A program made the translations under genes and the position numbers. From Rhizobium sp. RU33A (GTDB lineage Bacteria; Pseudomonadota; Alphaproteobacteria; Rhizobiales; Rhizobiaceae), in assembly GCF_900156055.1 (NCBI RefSeq), contig NZ_FTMQ01000003.1, positions 186,001 to 250,000 of the forward strand: a stretch of DNA of 64,000 bases, in the 5' to 3' direction. A model generated the notes under the pieces. The model did no database searches and was not told the DNA's origin. It saw nothing but the letters and a program-made list of their open reading frames with translations. This document shows, piece by piece, positions 26,250 through 34,384 of the stretch. Numbering within the stretch: the first letter of the stretch is position 1; the number at the start of each line of letters is the position of its first letter.

Positions 26250-26840
26250 TCAGAGCCTTTCGATCTTGCCGACCGCCTCGTCCAGTATGCGGGCGACTTC
26301 CAATTGCGTCTCGCGCGTGGTCGTCTCGCGCGACAGACAGTCGTGCAGGGCCTGCTTCAGGTTGTGCATGGCGCGACGCACCGGGGCTGCATCGGTTCTT
26401 TCGCTGACTTTTGCAAGGGCTGTCAGCCGCCCCATCGCGGTCGCGACCTCGTCGGCCCGCTCTGCGAGATGTGTTCGGCCGGCTTCGGTGATGGTCATCA
26501 CCTTGCGTGGCCCGTCGCTCTCATGCTCTTCCGCGAGCCCCATGTCGAGAAGCAGCGTCATGGTCGGATAGACGACGCCGGGCGAGGGGGCATAAGCGCC
26601 GCCGGACAGGCTCTCTATTTCGCGGATCAGGTCATAGCCGTGACGAGGCTGGTCCTCGACCAGTTTCAAGAGGACGAGGCGCAGCTCGCCGCCGTCGAAC
26701 ATGCGGCGGCGTTCGCCACGCCCTCTGGGGCTGCCGAAAGGCCCGCCCTGGGGGCCGCCATGGCGCATGGCATGCATCGCCTGGCGAAAGGCGTGGAAGG
26801 GATTGCCGCATTCGCCGCGGCCGCTCTGGGAATGTCTCAT
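26250..26840 (-). CDS. PadR family transcriptional regulator (YqjI-like)
   Basis: A 196-residue regulator. Residues 1-46 are rich in His, Cys, Gly and Arg (RHSQSGRGECGNPFHAFRQ, then HAMRHGG), a possible metal-binding extension like that of nickel-responsive YqjI. The PadR winged helix follows (about 50-125: LRLVLLKLVEDQPRHGYDLI, then GVVYPTMTLL and DGPRKVMTITEAG), then a helical dimerisation tail. GAGAG lies before the ATG at 26840. A perfect 20-bp palindrome 28 bases upstream is the expected autoregulatory operator. It is co-transcribed with the DUF2218 gene. Confidence 0.92.
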   Translation of the reverse strand: MRHSQSGRGECGNPFHAFRQAMHAMRHGGPQGGPFGSPRGRGERRRMFDGGELRLVLLKLVEDQPRHGYDLIREIESLSGGAYAPSPGVVYPTMTLLLDMGLAEEHESDGPRKVMTITEAGRTHLAERADEVATAMGRLTALAKVSERTDAAPVRRAMHNLKQALHDCLSRETTTRETQLEVARILDEAVGKIERL

Positions 26841-26867
26841 AATTGTCTCTCGTTCTGTTTGAATTGC

Positions 26868-26887
26868 ATCTAAGATATATCTTAGAT
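26868..26887. promoter_or_regulatory. perfect 20-bp palindrome, PadR operator
   Basis: ATCTAAGATATATCTTAGAT is fully self-complementary and lies 28-47 bases upstream of the PadR start. Its AT-rich inverted design is like known PadR/YqjI sites. It probably overlaps the promoter of the PadR-DUF2218 operon and could also affect the divergent OsmC gene 104 bases away. Confidence 0.75.
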
Positions 26888-26990
26888 CGGACGATGCAAG
26901 GCCCGGTCCTAAAAATCTCTCCGGGGTCATGCTGGTCCGGCTCGGGCGCGAGGACTAAGATCGAAGGACGAAACGCAGAGGAGAGCACCG

Positions 26991-27464
26991 ATGAGCGAGA
27001 AGCGACACGAATACCAGGTGACCGTGACGTGGCAGGGCAATGCCGGTACAGGAACCTCCGGCTACCGCGACTATGGACGTGATCATCTGATCTCAGCCGC
27101 AGGCAAGCCGGATATTCTCGGCTCCGCTGATCCGGCCTTTCGCGGCGATCCCAAGCGCTGGAACCCGGAAGATCTCTTCCTCGCCTCGCTGTCGGCCTGT
27201 CACAAGCTTTGGTATCTGCACTTCTGCGCCGTCTCCGGCGTCATTGTCATTGCTTATGAAGACCATGCCGAAGGTGTCATGGAAATGGATGCCAATGGTA
27301 CGGGGCGCTTTACCGATGTCGTGCTCCGCCCCACCGTTACCATCAAGCGTGGCACCTTTCCGGAGCTTGCGCTGGACCTTCATGGCGACGCTCACGAGAA
27401 GTGTTTCATTGCTAATTCGGTGAATTTCCCCGTGCGCTGCGAGGCGAAGATCGTCGAGGCGTGA
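26991..27464 (+). CDS. OsmC family peroxiredoxin-like protein
   Basis: A 157-residue OsmC-fold protein. Two cysteines in the family positions, C70 (SLSAC) and C138 (HEKCFIANS), would form the peroxidatic pair that reduces organic hydroperoxides; C79 and C150 are additional. The start MSEKRHEYQVTVTWQGN and length fit the OsmC/YhfA-like group. It is divergent from the PadR gene with the 20-bp operator between them, and it runs into a GNAT gene 56 bases downstream. Confidence 0.9.
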   Translation: MSEKRHEYQVTVTWQGNAGTGTSGYRDYGRDHLISAAGKPDILGSADPAFRGDPKRWNPEDLFLASLSACHKLWYLHFCAVSGVIVIAYEDHAEGVMEMDANGTGRFTDVVLRPTVTIKRGTFPELALDLHGDAHEKCFIANSVNFPVRCEAKIVEA

Positions 27465-27520
27465 AAGATGAGGGCGGGGCCGGTCGTGCTCGACGGAAGC
27501 TCTCCCTGCGAGGAGACCTG

Positions 27521-28054
27521 ATGGTGCAATTGCAGACGGCGAACCTGACGCTCGCTCCTTGTCGCTCGAGTGACGCTGCCGATTTCATCGCGCTGGAACG
27601 CGACCCGGACGTGATGCGCTTTCTGAACGGCGGCGCGGTCGATCACCAGAAGATCGACCCGGAGCAAGCGCCGTTCCTGATGCCGAGAGGCACGGAACCC
27701 TATGTGTGGACTGCACGCAGGACGACCGATGGCGCGTTTGTCGGATGGTTCTGTCTGTTTCCGGAAACGGAGATGATCGCCGAGATCGGCTATCGCCTGC
27801 GCCGAGCGTGCTGGGGCCAGGGACTGGCGTCGGAAGGAGCCGCGGCGCTTGTCACATGGGGCTTCACCAGCGGTGGCTACGAAAGGATCGTGGCAACCAC
27901 GATGGCCGTGAACCAGGGTTCGCGACGGGTGATGGAAAAAATCGGCATGAAAGACATGCGCACGGAGTTTGCCGATTTTCCTGATCCCATCCCGGGTTCC
28001 GAACACGGCGATGTCTGGTACGCGTTAACGCGCGGCGAATTCCTTGGGCGCTGA
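27521..28054 (+). CDS. GNAT family N-acetyltransferase (RimJ/RimL-like)
   Basis: A 177-residue acetyltransferase-3 type GNAT. The beta-strand start LTLAPCRSSDAADF, the acetyl-CoA loop region YRLRRACWGQGLASEGAAAL (Q/R-x-x-G-x-A type) and the late NQGSRRVMEKIGM motif are all present. Members acetylate protein N-termini, amino acids or antibiotics; the target is unknown. AGGAG lies 5 bases before the ATG at 27521, so the longer frame from 27461 is not used. A perfect hairpin follows the stop. Confidence 0.9.
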   Translation: MVQLQTANLTLAPCRSSDAADFIALERDPDVMRFLNGGAVDHQKIDPEQAPFLMPRGTEPYVWTARRTTDGAFVGWFCLFPETEMIAEIGYRLRRACWGQGLASEGAAALVTWGFTSGGYERIVATTMAVNQGSRRVMEKIGMKDMRTEFADFPDPIPGSEHGDVWYALTRGEFLGR

Positions 28055-28079
28055 GTTTCAGGCTCCCATCAGTTAATTC

Positions 28080-28104
28080 CCGGCAGGAAGGAAATTCCTG
28101 CCGG
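28080..28104. terminator. perfect 10-bp hairpin between converging genes
   Basis: CCGGCAGGAA (28080-28089) pairs with TTCCTGCCGG (28095-28104) around GGAAA. No long T run. It serves the GNAT gene and perhaps the converging AMP nucleosidase gene. Confidence 0.55.
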
Positions 28105-28145
28105 ACGCCATTCTGCCGTTTCTGCCGGCCGCTGCGCTTGCTGCC

Positions 28146-29648
28146 TTACTGGAATGCCGTCTCGAAGAAGCTTCTGAGCTTGCGCGAATGCAGTGCTTCG
28201 GTCGGCATGGCGCCGAGCTTTTCCAGTGCCCGGATGCCAATCTGCAGATGCTGGCTGACCTGCGTCTTGTAGAAGGCCGTTGCCATGCCCGGCAGCTTCA
28301 GTTCGCCATGCAGCGGCTTGTCGGAGACGCAGAGCAGCGTGCCGTAGGGCACGCGGAAGCGGAAGCCGTTGGCGGCGATTGTCGCCGATTCCATGTCGAG
28401 CGCAATGGCACGTGCCTGGGAAAGCCGCTTCACCGGGCCACGCTGGTCGCGCAGTTCCCAGTTGCGGTTGTCGATCGTGGCAACCGTGCCGGTGCGCATG
28501 ATGCGCTTCAGCTCGAAGCCCTCATAGCCGGTGATCTCCTCGACCGCGTCTTCGAGCGCCAGCTGCACTTCCGACAGCGCCGGGATCGGTACCCAGACCG
28601 GGAGATCGTCGTCGAGAACGTGATCCTCGCGCATATAGGCATGGGCCAGAACATAATCGCCGAGGCGCTGGCTGTTGCGGAGCCCGGCGCAATGGCCGAG
28701 CATCAGCCAGGCATGCGGCCGGAGCACCGCGATATGGTCCGTGATCGTCTTGGCATTGGAAGGACCGACGCCGATGTTGACGACCGTGATGCCGCCGTGC
28801 CCCTTCTTTTTCAGATGATAGGCCGGCATCTGCGGCAGGCGTCCAAGTGCGACACCCTCGATCGGTTCGGAGTGGCCCGAAGGGGTGAGAATATTGCCGG
28901 GCTCGACGAAGGCCGTGTAGTCGCTGTTTCCGTCCGCCATTAGCTTGCGGGCATAGGCGCAGAACTCGTCCACATAGAACTGGTAGTTCGTGAACAGCAC
29001 GAAGTTCTGGAAATGCGATGCACTCGTCGCGGTATAATGCGACAGGCGCGCCAGCGAATAATCGATGCGCTGTGCCGTAAACGGGGCCAGCGGATGCGGC
29101 TCGCCGGGCAAGGGCTCGTATTCGCCATTGGCGATCTCGTCATCTGTGACGGTGAGATCCGGCGTATCGAAGATGTCGCGCAGCTGCATGTCGACCAGGC
29201 CACCGGCTGACGCCTCGACATGGGCGCCTTCCGCGAAAGCGAAATGCAGCGGAATGGGGGTTGCCGATTCAGACACCGTAACCGGCACCTGATGATTGCG
29301 CATCAGAAGCGCCAGCTGCTCTTTCAGATAATGGCGGAAGAGCTGCGGCCGGGTGATCGTCGTCGTGTAGATGCCGGGCGAGGTCACATGGCCGTATGAG
29401 AGGCGGCTGTCGACATGGCCGAAGCTCGTCGTCTCGATGCTGACCTGAGGGTAGAAGGCGCGGTAGCGGCCTTCGATCGGCCCACCCTTGGCGAGCGCCG
29501 AAAAGGCGTCGATCAGGAAGGTGGTATTGCGTTCGTAAAGGACGGTCAGCGCATCCACGGCCGCCGTCGCATCTGTGAAGACCTGAGGCGCAAAGGGCTC
29601 AGGGCTGATGGAGTTCTGGGGTGCTGGGGACAGGATTCGTGTGTTCAT
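28146..29648 (-). CDS. amn: AMP nucleosidase
   Basis: A 500-residue enzyme that hydrolyses AMP to adenine and ribose 5-phosphate in the cytoplasm, adjusting adenylate pools. The N-terminal AMP-nucleosidase domain contains GRYRAFYPQVSIET, and the C-terminal phosphorylase-like domain has VVNIGVGPSNAKTITDH, the LGHCAGLR segment and DMESATIAANGFRFRVPYGT with the catalytic/ribose-binding residues. The length matches bacterial Amn. It is a single-gene unit with a normal rhizobial codon pattern. Confidence 0.96.
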   Translation of the reverse strand: MNTRILSPAPQNSISPEPFAPQVFTDATAAVDALTVLYERNTTFLIDAFSALAKGGPIEGRYRAFYPQVSIETTSFGHVDSRLSYGHVTSPGIYTTTITRPQLFRHYLKEQLALLMRNHQVPVTVSESATPIPLHFAFAEGAHVEASAGGLVDMQLRDIFDTPDLTVTDDEIANGEYEPLPGEPHPLAPFTAQRIDYSLARLSHYTATSASHFQNFVLFTNYQFYVDEFCAYARKLMADGNSDYTAFVEPGNILTPSGHSEPIEGVALGRLPQMPAYHLKKKGHGGITVVNIGVGPSNAKTITDHIAVLRPHAWLMLGHCAGLRNSQRLGDYVLAHAYMREDHVLDDDLPVWVPIPALSEVQLALEDAVEEITGYEGFELKRIMRTGTVATIDNRNWELRDQRGPVKRLSQARAIALDMESATIAANGFRFRVPYGTLLCVSDKPLHGELKLPGMATAFYKTQVSQHLQIGIRALEKLGAMPTEALHSRKLRSFFETAFQ

Positions 29649-29740
29649 GGCGCATTATAGGAGACGAAATCTGACAAGCAAACGACGTCATGAGGGATGC
29701 GTCAAGATTTCTTCGGAGCCGCTTGCGCGCCTGGCTTCGA

Positions 29741-29911
29741 TCAGAAGGTCGGGCGGCAGCTGTTGAGGCCGGTCGGCGCGCAGCTTGCGACGAGACCCGA
29801 AGACAGATGCCGCACGGACGGCTGAGTGTTGACGACGAGCTGCGCGAACATGAAGGCGAAAAGCGCCATGCTCAAAGAGATGATGGTGAGACGCCGTGTC
29901 AGCTTGGCCAT
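29741..29911 (-). CDS. small single-membrane-segment protein (56 aa)
   Basis: A 56-residue protein with an N-terminal basic MAKLTRR, one hydrophobic segment (about 8-28, IISLSMALFAFMFAQLVV) and a short polar tail with two cysteines (VASCAPTGLNSCRPTF). It could be a secreted peptide or a membrane-anchored small protein. It is supported by an excellent ribosome site, AAGGAG, 7 bases before the ATG at 29911; the longer frame upstream has no such site. No family is recognised. Confidence 0.6.
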   Translation of the reverse strand: MAKLTRRLTIISLSMALFAFMFAQLVVNTQPSVRHLSSGLVASCAPTGLNSCRPTF

Positions 29912-30166
29912 GTCCTTGCTCCTTTCCGATCTGTTGAGAACGGTATAGCGGAGCGGGTCTGAATGCTGGCTGAGATGCGGGTTCATCTGGCATTCAGAAG
30001 GGTTAATTGAAATGCGGGGCGTCTGGAAATACCTCTTCCCTCGGTCTGGCTTCCGGTCATAATGGAAACCGACGGGCACCGTCCCGTCCAGCTCTCCTTA
30101 CCGAATGGCCTCGCCTTTGGTGCACCGTCACCATGCGCCCCGCCGTCCGGCAACAGGGTTTCACCC

Positions 30167-30544
30167 ATGACTGAAAAACACGAAGTCACCCTCCGGTTCG
30201 GGCGCATTGCCGCGACCTTGCCCGTCAAAGACATGGAGCGGGCCCAAGCCTTCTATGTCGACCTGCTTGGATTTCAAAAGGTCTTCGAGAACGGTAGCCC
30301 CGTCGGCTTCATGATCCTGCAGCGCGACGACGCCGAACTGCATCTCACCCTTCAAAGGAACCACAAGGCTGCTGACTTCAACATCGCCCACATGATGGTC
30401 GAGAATATCGACCATCTGCACGACCTCGTGCAGCAACGAGGTCTAAGGGTGGTGAAGCGTCTTCAGGACAAGGATTACGGCCTGCGGGCCTTCGTCTTCG
30501 AAGATCCGGATGGCAATCGCATCGACGTGGGCCAGCCCCTGTGA
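30167..30544 (+). CDS. VOC family (glyoxalase/bleomycin-resistance fold) protein
   Basis: A 125-residue single-module vicinal-oxygen-chelate protein. It has AATLPVKDMERAQAFYVDLLGF (start of the first beta-alpha-beta-beta-beta unit; quoted with family letters up to 20 only in parts) and ends FVFEDPDGNRIDVGQP, with a likely metal-ligand glutamate in the FEDPDGN segment. Members bind antibiotics or catalyse dioxygenase/isomerase steps; the substrate is unknown. The ATG at 30167 has AGGG upstream; the frame remains open to 30062, so a longer form is possible. Confidence 0.82.
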   Translation: MTEKHEVTLRFGRIAATLPVKDMERAQAFYVDLLGFQKVFENGSPVGFMILQRDDAELHLTLQRNHKAADFNIAHMMVENIDHLHDLVQQRGLRVVKRLQDKDYGLRAFVFEDPDGNRIDVGQPL

Positions 30545-30560
30545 TCAATCCTTGAATGCC

Positions 30561-30590
30561 AAAGGGCGCCGGTTGTAGCCGGCGCCCCTT
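30561..30590. terminator. bidirectional terminator between VOC and DUF2147 genes
   Basis: GGGCGCCGG (30564-30572) pairs with CCGGCGCCC (30579-30587), with AAA before and CTTTG after. It starts 17 bases after the VOC stop and 25 bases from the DUF2147 stop. Confidence 0.65.
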
Positions 30591-30614
30591 TGCGGTTTTC
30601 AAACGGCGATCGCC

Positions 30615-30950
30615 TCAGAGACGCGACCAGGTCTGCGTCTTGCAGAGCACGGCCATGACACAGCCCCGCATCTTCAGCGAATTGCCGGAGACGGAACCGG
30701 AGCCCGCATAGGTCTTGTCGGTTTCCGGATCGGTGATCTCGCCCTTGTAGCTGTCGCCGCTGCCGGACATCTTGCCGATCTGCTTGCCGTTGTGCTTGCC
30801 GCTCTTCAGCGTCACGCAATAGGCGCCGCCGCACGGTGCGATCTGGGCCGTGGCGCCGGATGCCGTTTTCCAGTTGCCTTCGATGGGCTCGGCGGCCTGG
30901 GCTGTGAAGGCCGAAAGCGCGAGGGCTGCCGCAATGATGATGGAACGCAT
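30615..30950 (-). CDS. DUF2147 secreted protein
   Basis: A 111-residue exported protein. Residues 1-19 form a Sec signal peptide (MRSIIIAAALALSAFTAQA). The mature DUF2147 domain has EGNWKTASGATAQIAPCGG and two cysteine pairs (C39/C45 and C97/C102) consistent with disulfides in the periplasm. DUF2147 proteins are lipocalin-like small proteins of unknown role. A palindrome nearly identical to the one before ETF-QO stands 86-101 bases upstream, suggesting shared control with acyl-CoA catabolism. Confidence 0.88.
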   Translation of the reverse strand: MRSIIIAAALALSAFTAQAAEPIEGNWKTASGATAQIAPCGGAYCVTLKSGKHNGKQIGKMSGSGDSYKGEITDPETDKTYAGSGSVSGNSLKMRGCVMAVLCKTQTWSRL

Positions 30951-31035
30951 GGTCTGATCTCTCCTCCCGAGATGATGGTCCTCTCCCGTGGTCGGAGACG
31001 GTCCTCTCCGCAGCCGTCCAACGGTTAAGAATTAT

Positions 31036-31051
31036 CTTACGCACACGTAAA
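31036..31051. promoter_or_regulatory. second copy of the CTTACGy-AC-ACGTAA palindrome
   Basis: CTTACGC-AC-ACGTAAA differs from the site at 6081-6096 by two bases out of 16. It lies 86 bases upstream of the DUF2147 start. Confidence 0.5.
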
Positions 31052-31458
31052 GGTAAAAGCAATCCGCCGCGAAAAGCGAGCGGTGGAAAGCCTCAGATCG
31101 CAGCAAATCCTGTACTTCTGCGAATTGCCTTCCGGAAACATGGTGAAAAATCGGTTGATTTGTCAGCGTGAAGCTTTCGTAAATTTTGAGCGGAAATCCT
31201 TGGGTTGCAGGGGAAGCGATGCTTAACGGAATCCGAAGTTTACGAAGCTTTTGTACTTTGTTTTCAGCAAATTAAGGATGCATTTTAAGCGAGTTTTGAA
31301 GACCGTTTGGCATAGTGGACCCATCAAACGAGCAGGGAAAAACCCCGCCAAACCCGACCAAAGCGAGAATGACCGGACAAAGATCCGGCGCCGTTTCGGA
31401 AGGGCCCGCAAGGGAAAACAGGGACGACCGAGAAACTAGGCAAACAGGGACAAAACCA
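31052..31458. other. AT-richer intergenic region, 407 bp
   Basis: No convincing gene. The region is visibly richer in A and T than its surroundings and probably holds the promoter and leader of the Sel1-like gene. A 62-residue, very basic open frame at 31251-31439 has no good ribosome site and is not accepted. Confidence 0.4.
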
Positions 31459-31725
31459 ATGGCACGCTTTGAAATGCACAATTCCGAAAATGCCACGATG
31501 GGTGGCGAAACCCGGGCTGATGTCTTCCGCGACATGGGTCTGATGTATGCAACCGGCCGCGGTTGCCCTGTTGATCTGGTGTCGGCACACAAGTGGCTGA
31601 ACATTGCCGCGATCAAGGGCTGCGACCGCGCTGCAGAATTGCGCGCCGATCTCGCCCAGACCATGAGCAAGATCCAACTCGCCGAGGCGCTTCGTGCCGC
31701 CCGCGAATGGATGACCATGCACTGA
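31459..31725 (+). CDS. Sel1-like repeat protein (88 aa)
   Basis: An 88-residue helical protein with one clear Sel1/TPR-like repeat (about 22-57): FRDMGLMYATGRGCPVDLVS followed by AHKWLNIAAIKG. The remainder, DRAAELRADLAQTMSKIQL, is a second helical unit. Such proteins act as protein-protein scaffolds; this short form is common in rhizobia but has no assigned role. AGGGA lies about 10 bases before the ATG. A strong terminator follows at 31824. Confidence 0.85.
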   Translation: MARFEMHNSENATMGGETRADVFRDMGLMYATGRGCPVDLVSAHKWLNIAAIKGCDRAAELRADLAQTMSKIQLAEALRAAREWMTMH

Positions 31726-31823
31726 CGATTTCCGGCCGCGACCGCGGCAGGAGAATGACAAGAATAACCCTAAGTGGGGAACGTGGCGGGGACCTTTGGA
31801 CGGGGCCAGGGCCAACACTTTTC

Positions 31824-31865
31824 AAAGACCGCGACCGGCAGGAACAAGGCCGGCGCGGTCTTTTT
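31824..31865 (+). terminator. rho-independent terminator
   Basis: GACCGCG (31827-31833) and CGCGGTC (31854-31860) plus an inner CCGG/CCGG pair form an 11-bp stem with one bulged A, flanked by AAA and TTTTT. It lies 100 bases after the Sel1 stop. Confidence 0.8.
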
Positions 31866-31878
31866 CATTGTGGCGAGG

Positions 31879-32991
31879 TCAGTTGAGCGCCTTCAAGACC
31901 TTTGGCAGTGCCGCTTCGAAAAGGTCGAGATCTTCAGGCAGGCCTGCCGAGACCCGGATGCAACGGTTGAGCGGAGCGACGCCGGGCATGCGGATGAAGA
32001 CGCCGTGCTCCATCAGGCCGTCGACGATGGCCCGGGCATAGACCCCGTCGCGGCCGCAATCGATCGCCACGAAATTGGTGGCAGAGGGCAGGGGGCTGAG
32101 ACCGTTCGCGCTCGCGATGCTGGCGATCCTGTCCCGTGCCGCCTTGATCCGCCCGACGACGTCGTCGAGATAGCCCTGGTCAGCGAGCGCCGCCAGAGCC
32201 GCCTCGGTCGACAGGCGCGGCATGCCGAAATGATTGCGGATCTTGTCGAAGGCCGAGACTGTGCCAGGCGTGCCGATGCCATAGCCGACACGGGCACCCG
32301 CCAGGCCATAGGCCTTGGAAAAGGTGCGGGTTCGGATCACGTTCGGCAGGTCGATCAGCGCATCTGCGGATGGGATCGACCCTTCGGGTGCCGTCTCGCT
32401 ATAGGCTTCATCGAGGATGAGAAGCGTGGTCGAAGGCAGGGCACGGGCAAACGCGACAATGCTGTCTGAATCCCACCAACTGCCCATCGGATTGTCGGGG
32501 TTTGCGAAATAAACGAGCGGCGCATCTTCCGTTTTGACCAAGGCCAGGAGAGCGTCGAGATCTTCCCGGTCGTCCCGGTAGGGAGCCGTGACCAGGCGCC
32601 CGCCAAACCCGTTCACATGAAAATTGAAAGTCGGATAGGCACCGAGCGATGTGACGACAGGCATGCCGGGCTCGATCACCAGCCGCACGATCAGCCCGAG
32701 CAGGTCGTCGATGCCTTCGCCGATCACGAAGTTCTCAGGCTTCAGCCCGAGATGCGCGGCGAGCGCTACCTTGAGGGCATTGTTTTCCGGATCATTGTAT
32801 TTCCAGATCTCGCCCGATTTCTCGGCGATCCTGGCAAGTACGGAAGGTGCCGGGCCGAAGCCGCTCTCGTTTGCGCCGATGCGGGCGCGAACCGCAAGGC
32901 CCCGTTGCCGTTCAATGGCTTCGGGACCGACAAAGGGCACGGTTGCGGGGAGCGAGGCGGAAAGGGGCGTGAAGCGTGAAAAGGCGGTCAT
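31879..32991 (-). CDS. PLP-dependent aminotransferase, histidinol-phosphate aminotransferase-like
   Basis: A 370-residue fold-type I aminotransferase of the HisC/CobD group. Key segments are NESGFGP (41-47), NPDNPMG (164-170), LDEAYSE with D194 and Y197, and the PLP lysine K226 in TFSKAYGLAGARVGYG. True HisC proteins have a similar layout, but the substitution NPDNPMG for NPNNPTG and the orphan location away from his genes suggest another amino-acid substrate. The ATG at 32991 begins the conserved part; ribosome site weak. It converges with the Sel1 gene at a strong terminator. Confidence 0.88.
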   Translation of the reverse strand: MTAFSRFTPLSASLPATVPFVGPEAIERQRGLAVRARIGANESGFGPAPSVLARIAEKSGEIWKYNDPENNALKVALAAHLGLKPENFVIGEGIDDLLGLIVRLVIEPGMPVVTSLGAYPTFNFHVNGFGGRLVTAPYRDDREDLDALLALVKTEDAPLVYFANPDNPMGSWWDSDSIVAFARALPSTTLLILDEAYSETAPEGSIPSADALIDLPNVIRTRTFSKAYGLAGARVGYGIGTPGTVSAFDKIRNHFGMPRLSTEAALAALADQGYLDDVVGRIKAARDRIASIASANGLSPLPSATNFVAIDCGRDGVYARAIVDGLMEHGVFIRMPGVAPLNRCIRVSAGLPEDLDLFEAALPKVLKALN

Positions 32992-33101
32992 TGCGAAGCG
33001 GCATCCGGAGGTCGAGAGCGATCCGCTCACCATAAGTGCCGCCGCAGCCGAAGCAAGCCGGATCCGCGGCGATCAGACCTCATCTGCCAGGAGAGATTTT
33101 C

Positions 33102-33518
33102 TCAGCGACCGAGGCGTGCGCCGTTGCCGTTCTGGAAAGGCTTGAGCGGCGTATTGACGGCGTCGCCAAGCATGAAGTCGGCGCGGACGATCCGGTGCAA
33201 CATGTGCTCGGAGATCGGTGCGATGAACTTCACGCCGACCCTGTTGCCGTTGCGATAGGCCTCGGCGCATCCGATCCGGTCGGCAAGGCCGACGATCTGC
33301 AGATAATAATGAGAGGAGAGGCCAATCGCAGTCGTGAGTTCGATCGCTGCACCGCCTTGCGAAATGTCGACCACTTCGCAGCTGCGGATCGTGATACCAG
33401 TGAGGCCGGGGCGAACCGACATCACCTTGGCCGGCCGGCGAACATAAAAGCGCTCCCATTTGCGCTCGTACATTTCCGAGCGTACCCCAGCCAGATGCGT
33501 CGCATTTTCCATCGCCAT
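33102..33518 (-). CDS. PilZ domain protein with intact c-di-GMP motif
   Basis: A 138-residue protein. A PilZ domain covers about 17-118: the RxxxR-type segment ERFYVRRPAKV and the second motif DISQGGAA (D-x-S-x-x-G) are both present, so cyclic-di-GMP binding is expected. The remaining C-terminus (NTPLKPFQNGNGARLGR) is a flexible basic tail. GGGGAG lies 6 bases before the ATG at 33518. It probably signals motility or surface-attachment state. A 15-bp palindrome (33542-33556) sits in its leader. Confidence 0.88.
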   Translation of the reverse strand: MAMENATHLAGVRSEMYERKWERFYVRRPAKVMSVRPGLTGITIRSCEVVDISQGGAAIELTTAIGLSSHYYLQIVGLADRIGCAEAYRNGNRVGVKFIAPISEHMLHRIVRADFMLGDAVNTPLKPFQNGNGARLGR

Positions 33519-33541
33519 GACCGGCTCCCCAAACTCTTCTG

Positions 33542-33556
33542 GCTCACACTGTGAGC
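33542..33556. promoter_or_regulatory. 15-bp palindrome in PilZ leader
   Basis: GCTCACA-C-TGTGAGC has perfect 7-bp arms and ends 24 bases before the PilZ start, overlapping the likely promoter or leader RNA. It could be an operator or a short hairpin. Confidence 0.4.
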
Positions 33557-33696
33557 ACTAATATTTGCAGTAGCATCAATAAGATCGCTCAAATTTTACC
33601 AATGCTGAATATTCAGTTTCAACGGACGTCCCGGCAAGCGCAGGCCGCGCTGGCGCCCGCAAGAGGGCGCAAGCGGTGATCAGCCGGCGCGAGATC

Positions 33697-34050
33697 TCAG
33701 TGGCTTGTTTCGAAGGAAAGCCTGACGACACGGTGCAGGAATTCGGGGTCGATCAACATGTTGAAGCCGACCGTGAGCTTTTCGGCTTCGCGGCGGATCA
33801 GCGTGCAGCCGATGTCATCGTGAATGCCGAGGATCTCCAGAAAGAAGTTCGGCGGCACCTGGACATGCGGCGAGACGTCGAGATCGGCGCCATAAAGCGA
33901 AATCGTCCGGATGAGGCAGCGCTGCGACCGCGCCATGCTGAGATGGTGGCCGACAAACACGATCTTGCCGGGGCGATCGATCTTGAATTTCTCGAAGATC
34001 TGATCCCGAGGGATGTCCGATTTTGCGTCCGGTATCCTCTGCAAGGGCAT
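33697..34050 (-). CDS. PilZ-like protein with degenerate ligand motif
   Basis: A 117-residue protein whose fold pattern matches the neighbouring PilZ gene: MARSQRCLIRTISLYGADLDV, then PPNFFLEILGIHDDIGCTLI and LTVGFNMLI, ending in FLHRVVRL like the LHRIVRA of its neighbour. The second PilZ motif is degenerate (TISLYGAD instead of DxSxxG), so c-di-GMP binding is doubtful. The ATG at 34050 has GGGAGGG 4 bases upstream; the longer frame from 34119 is not favoured. It is probably a diverged paralogue of the gene at 33102. Confidence 0.75.
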   Translation of the reverse strand: MPLQRIPDAKSDIPRDQIFEKFKIDRPGKIVFVGHHLSMARSQRCLIRTISLYGADLDVSPHVQVPPNFFLEILGIHDDIGCTLIRREAEKLTVGFNMLIDPEFLHRVVRLSFETSH

Positions 34051-34384
34051 GCTACCCTCCCACGGTGTCAAGTTAGAATGACATGCTAGCCCATGTCCGT
34101 TACCAGATCCTGCATGCAAACCGTAAAATCCAGACGAGCTCTCAAATTGGCAAGATTTGCCAGCGACTTCGTCGGTTGGCGGTCTGTGCCGTTTTTGGTC
34201 GGGGATGCCGTCGGTAGCAATCAGCGAGGATGTGCACGCCGTTTACAATGAACGGTTTCGACCGGCGAGCCCTAGGCCAACTTGACCGCAAACCGCCACA
34301 AAGCTAGGCCTTGCTGCATCGCGTCGTGGCCACTCTTCTGGCCGCGATTCTGATTTGGACGGCATACGGCAGGGAGTGCATCAC
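34051..34384. other. intergenic region with a small palindrome, 334 bp
   Basis: No gene seen. TGGCAA-GAT-TTGCCA (34148-34162) is a 15-bp palindrome about 100 bases before the PilZ-like start and 220 bases before the flavoprotein, a possible operator in this divergent promoter region. Confidence 0.35.

Noticed and set aside
31251-31439. A 62-codon, very basic frame before the Sel1-like gene
   Set aside because: No ribosome site, no family pattern, and it lies in the AT-rich leader region.
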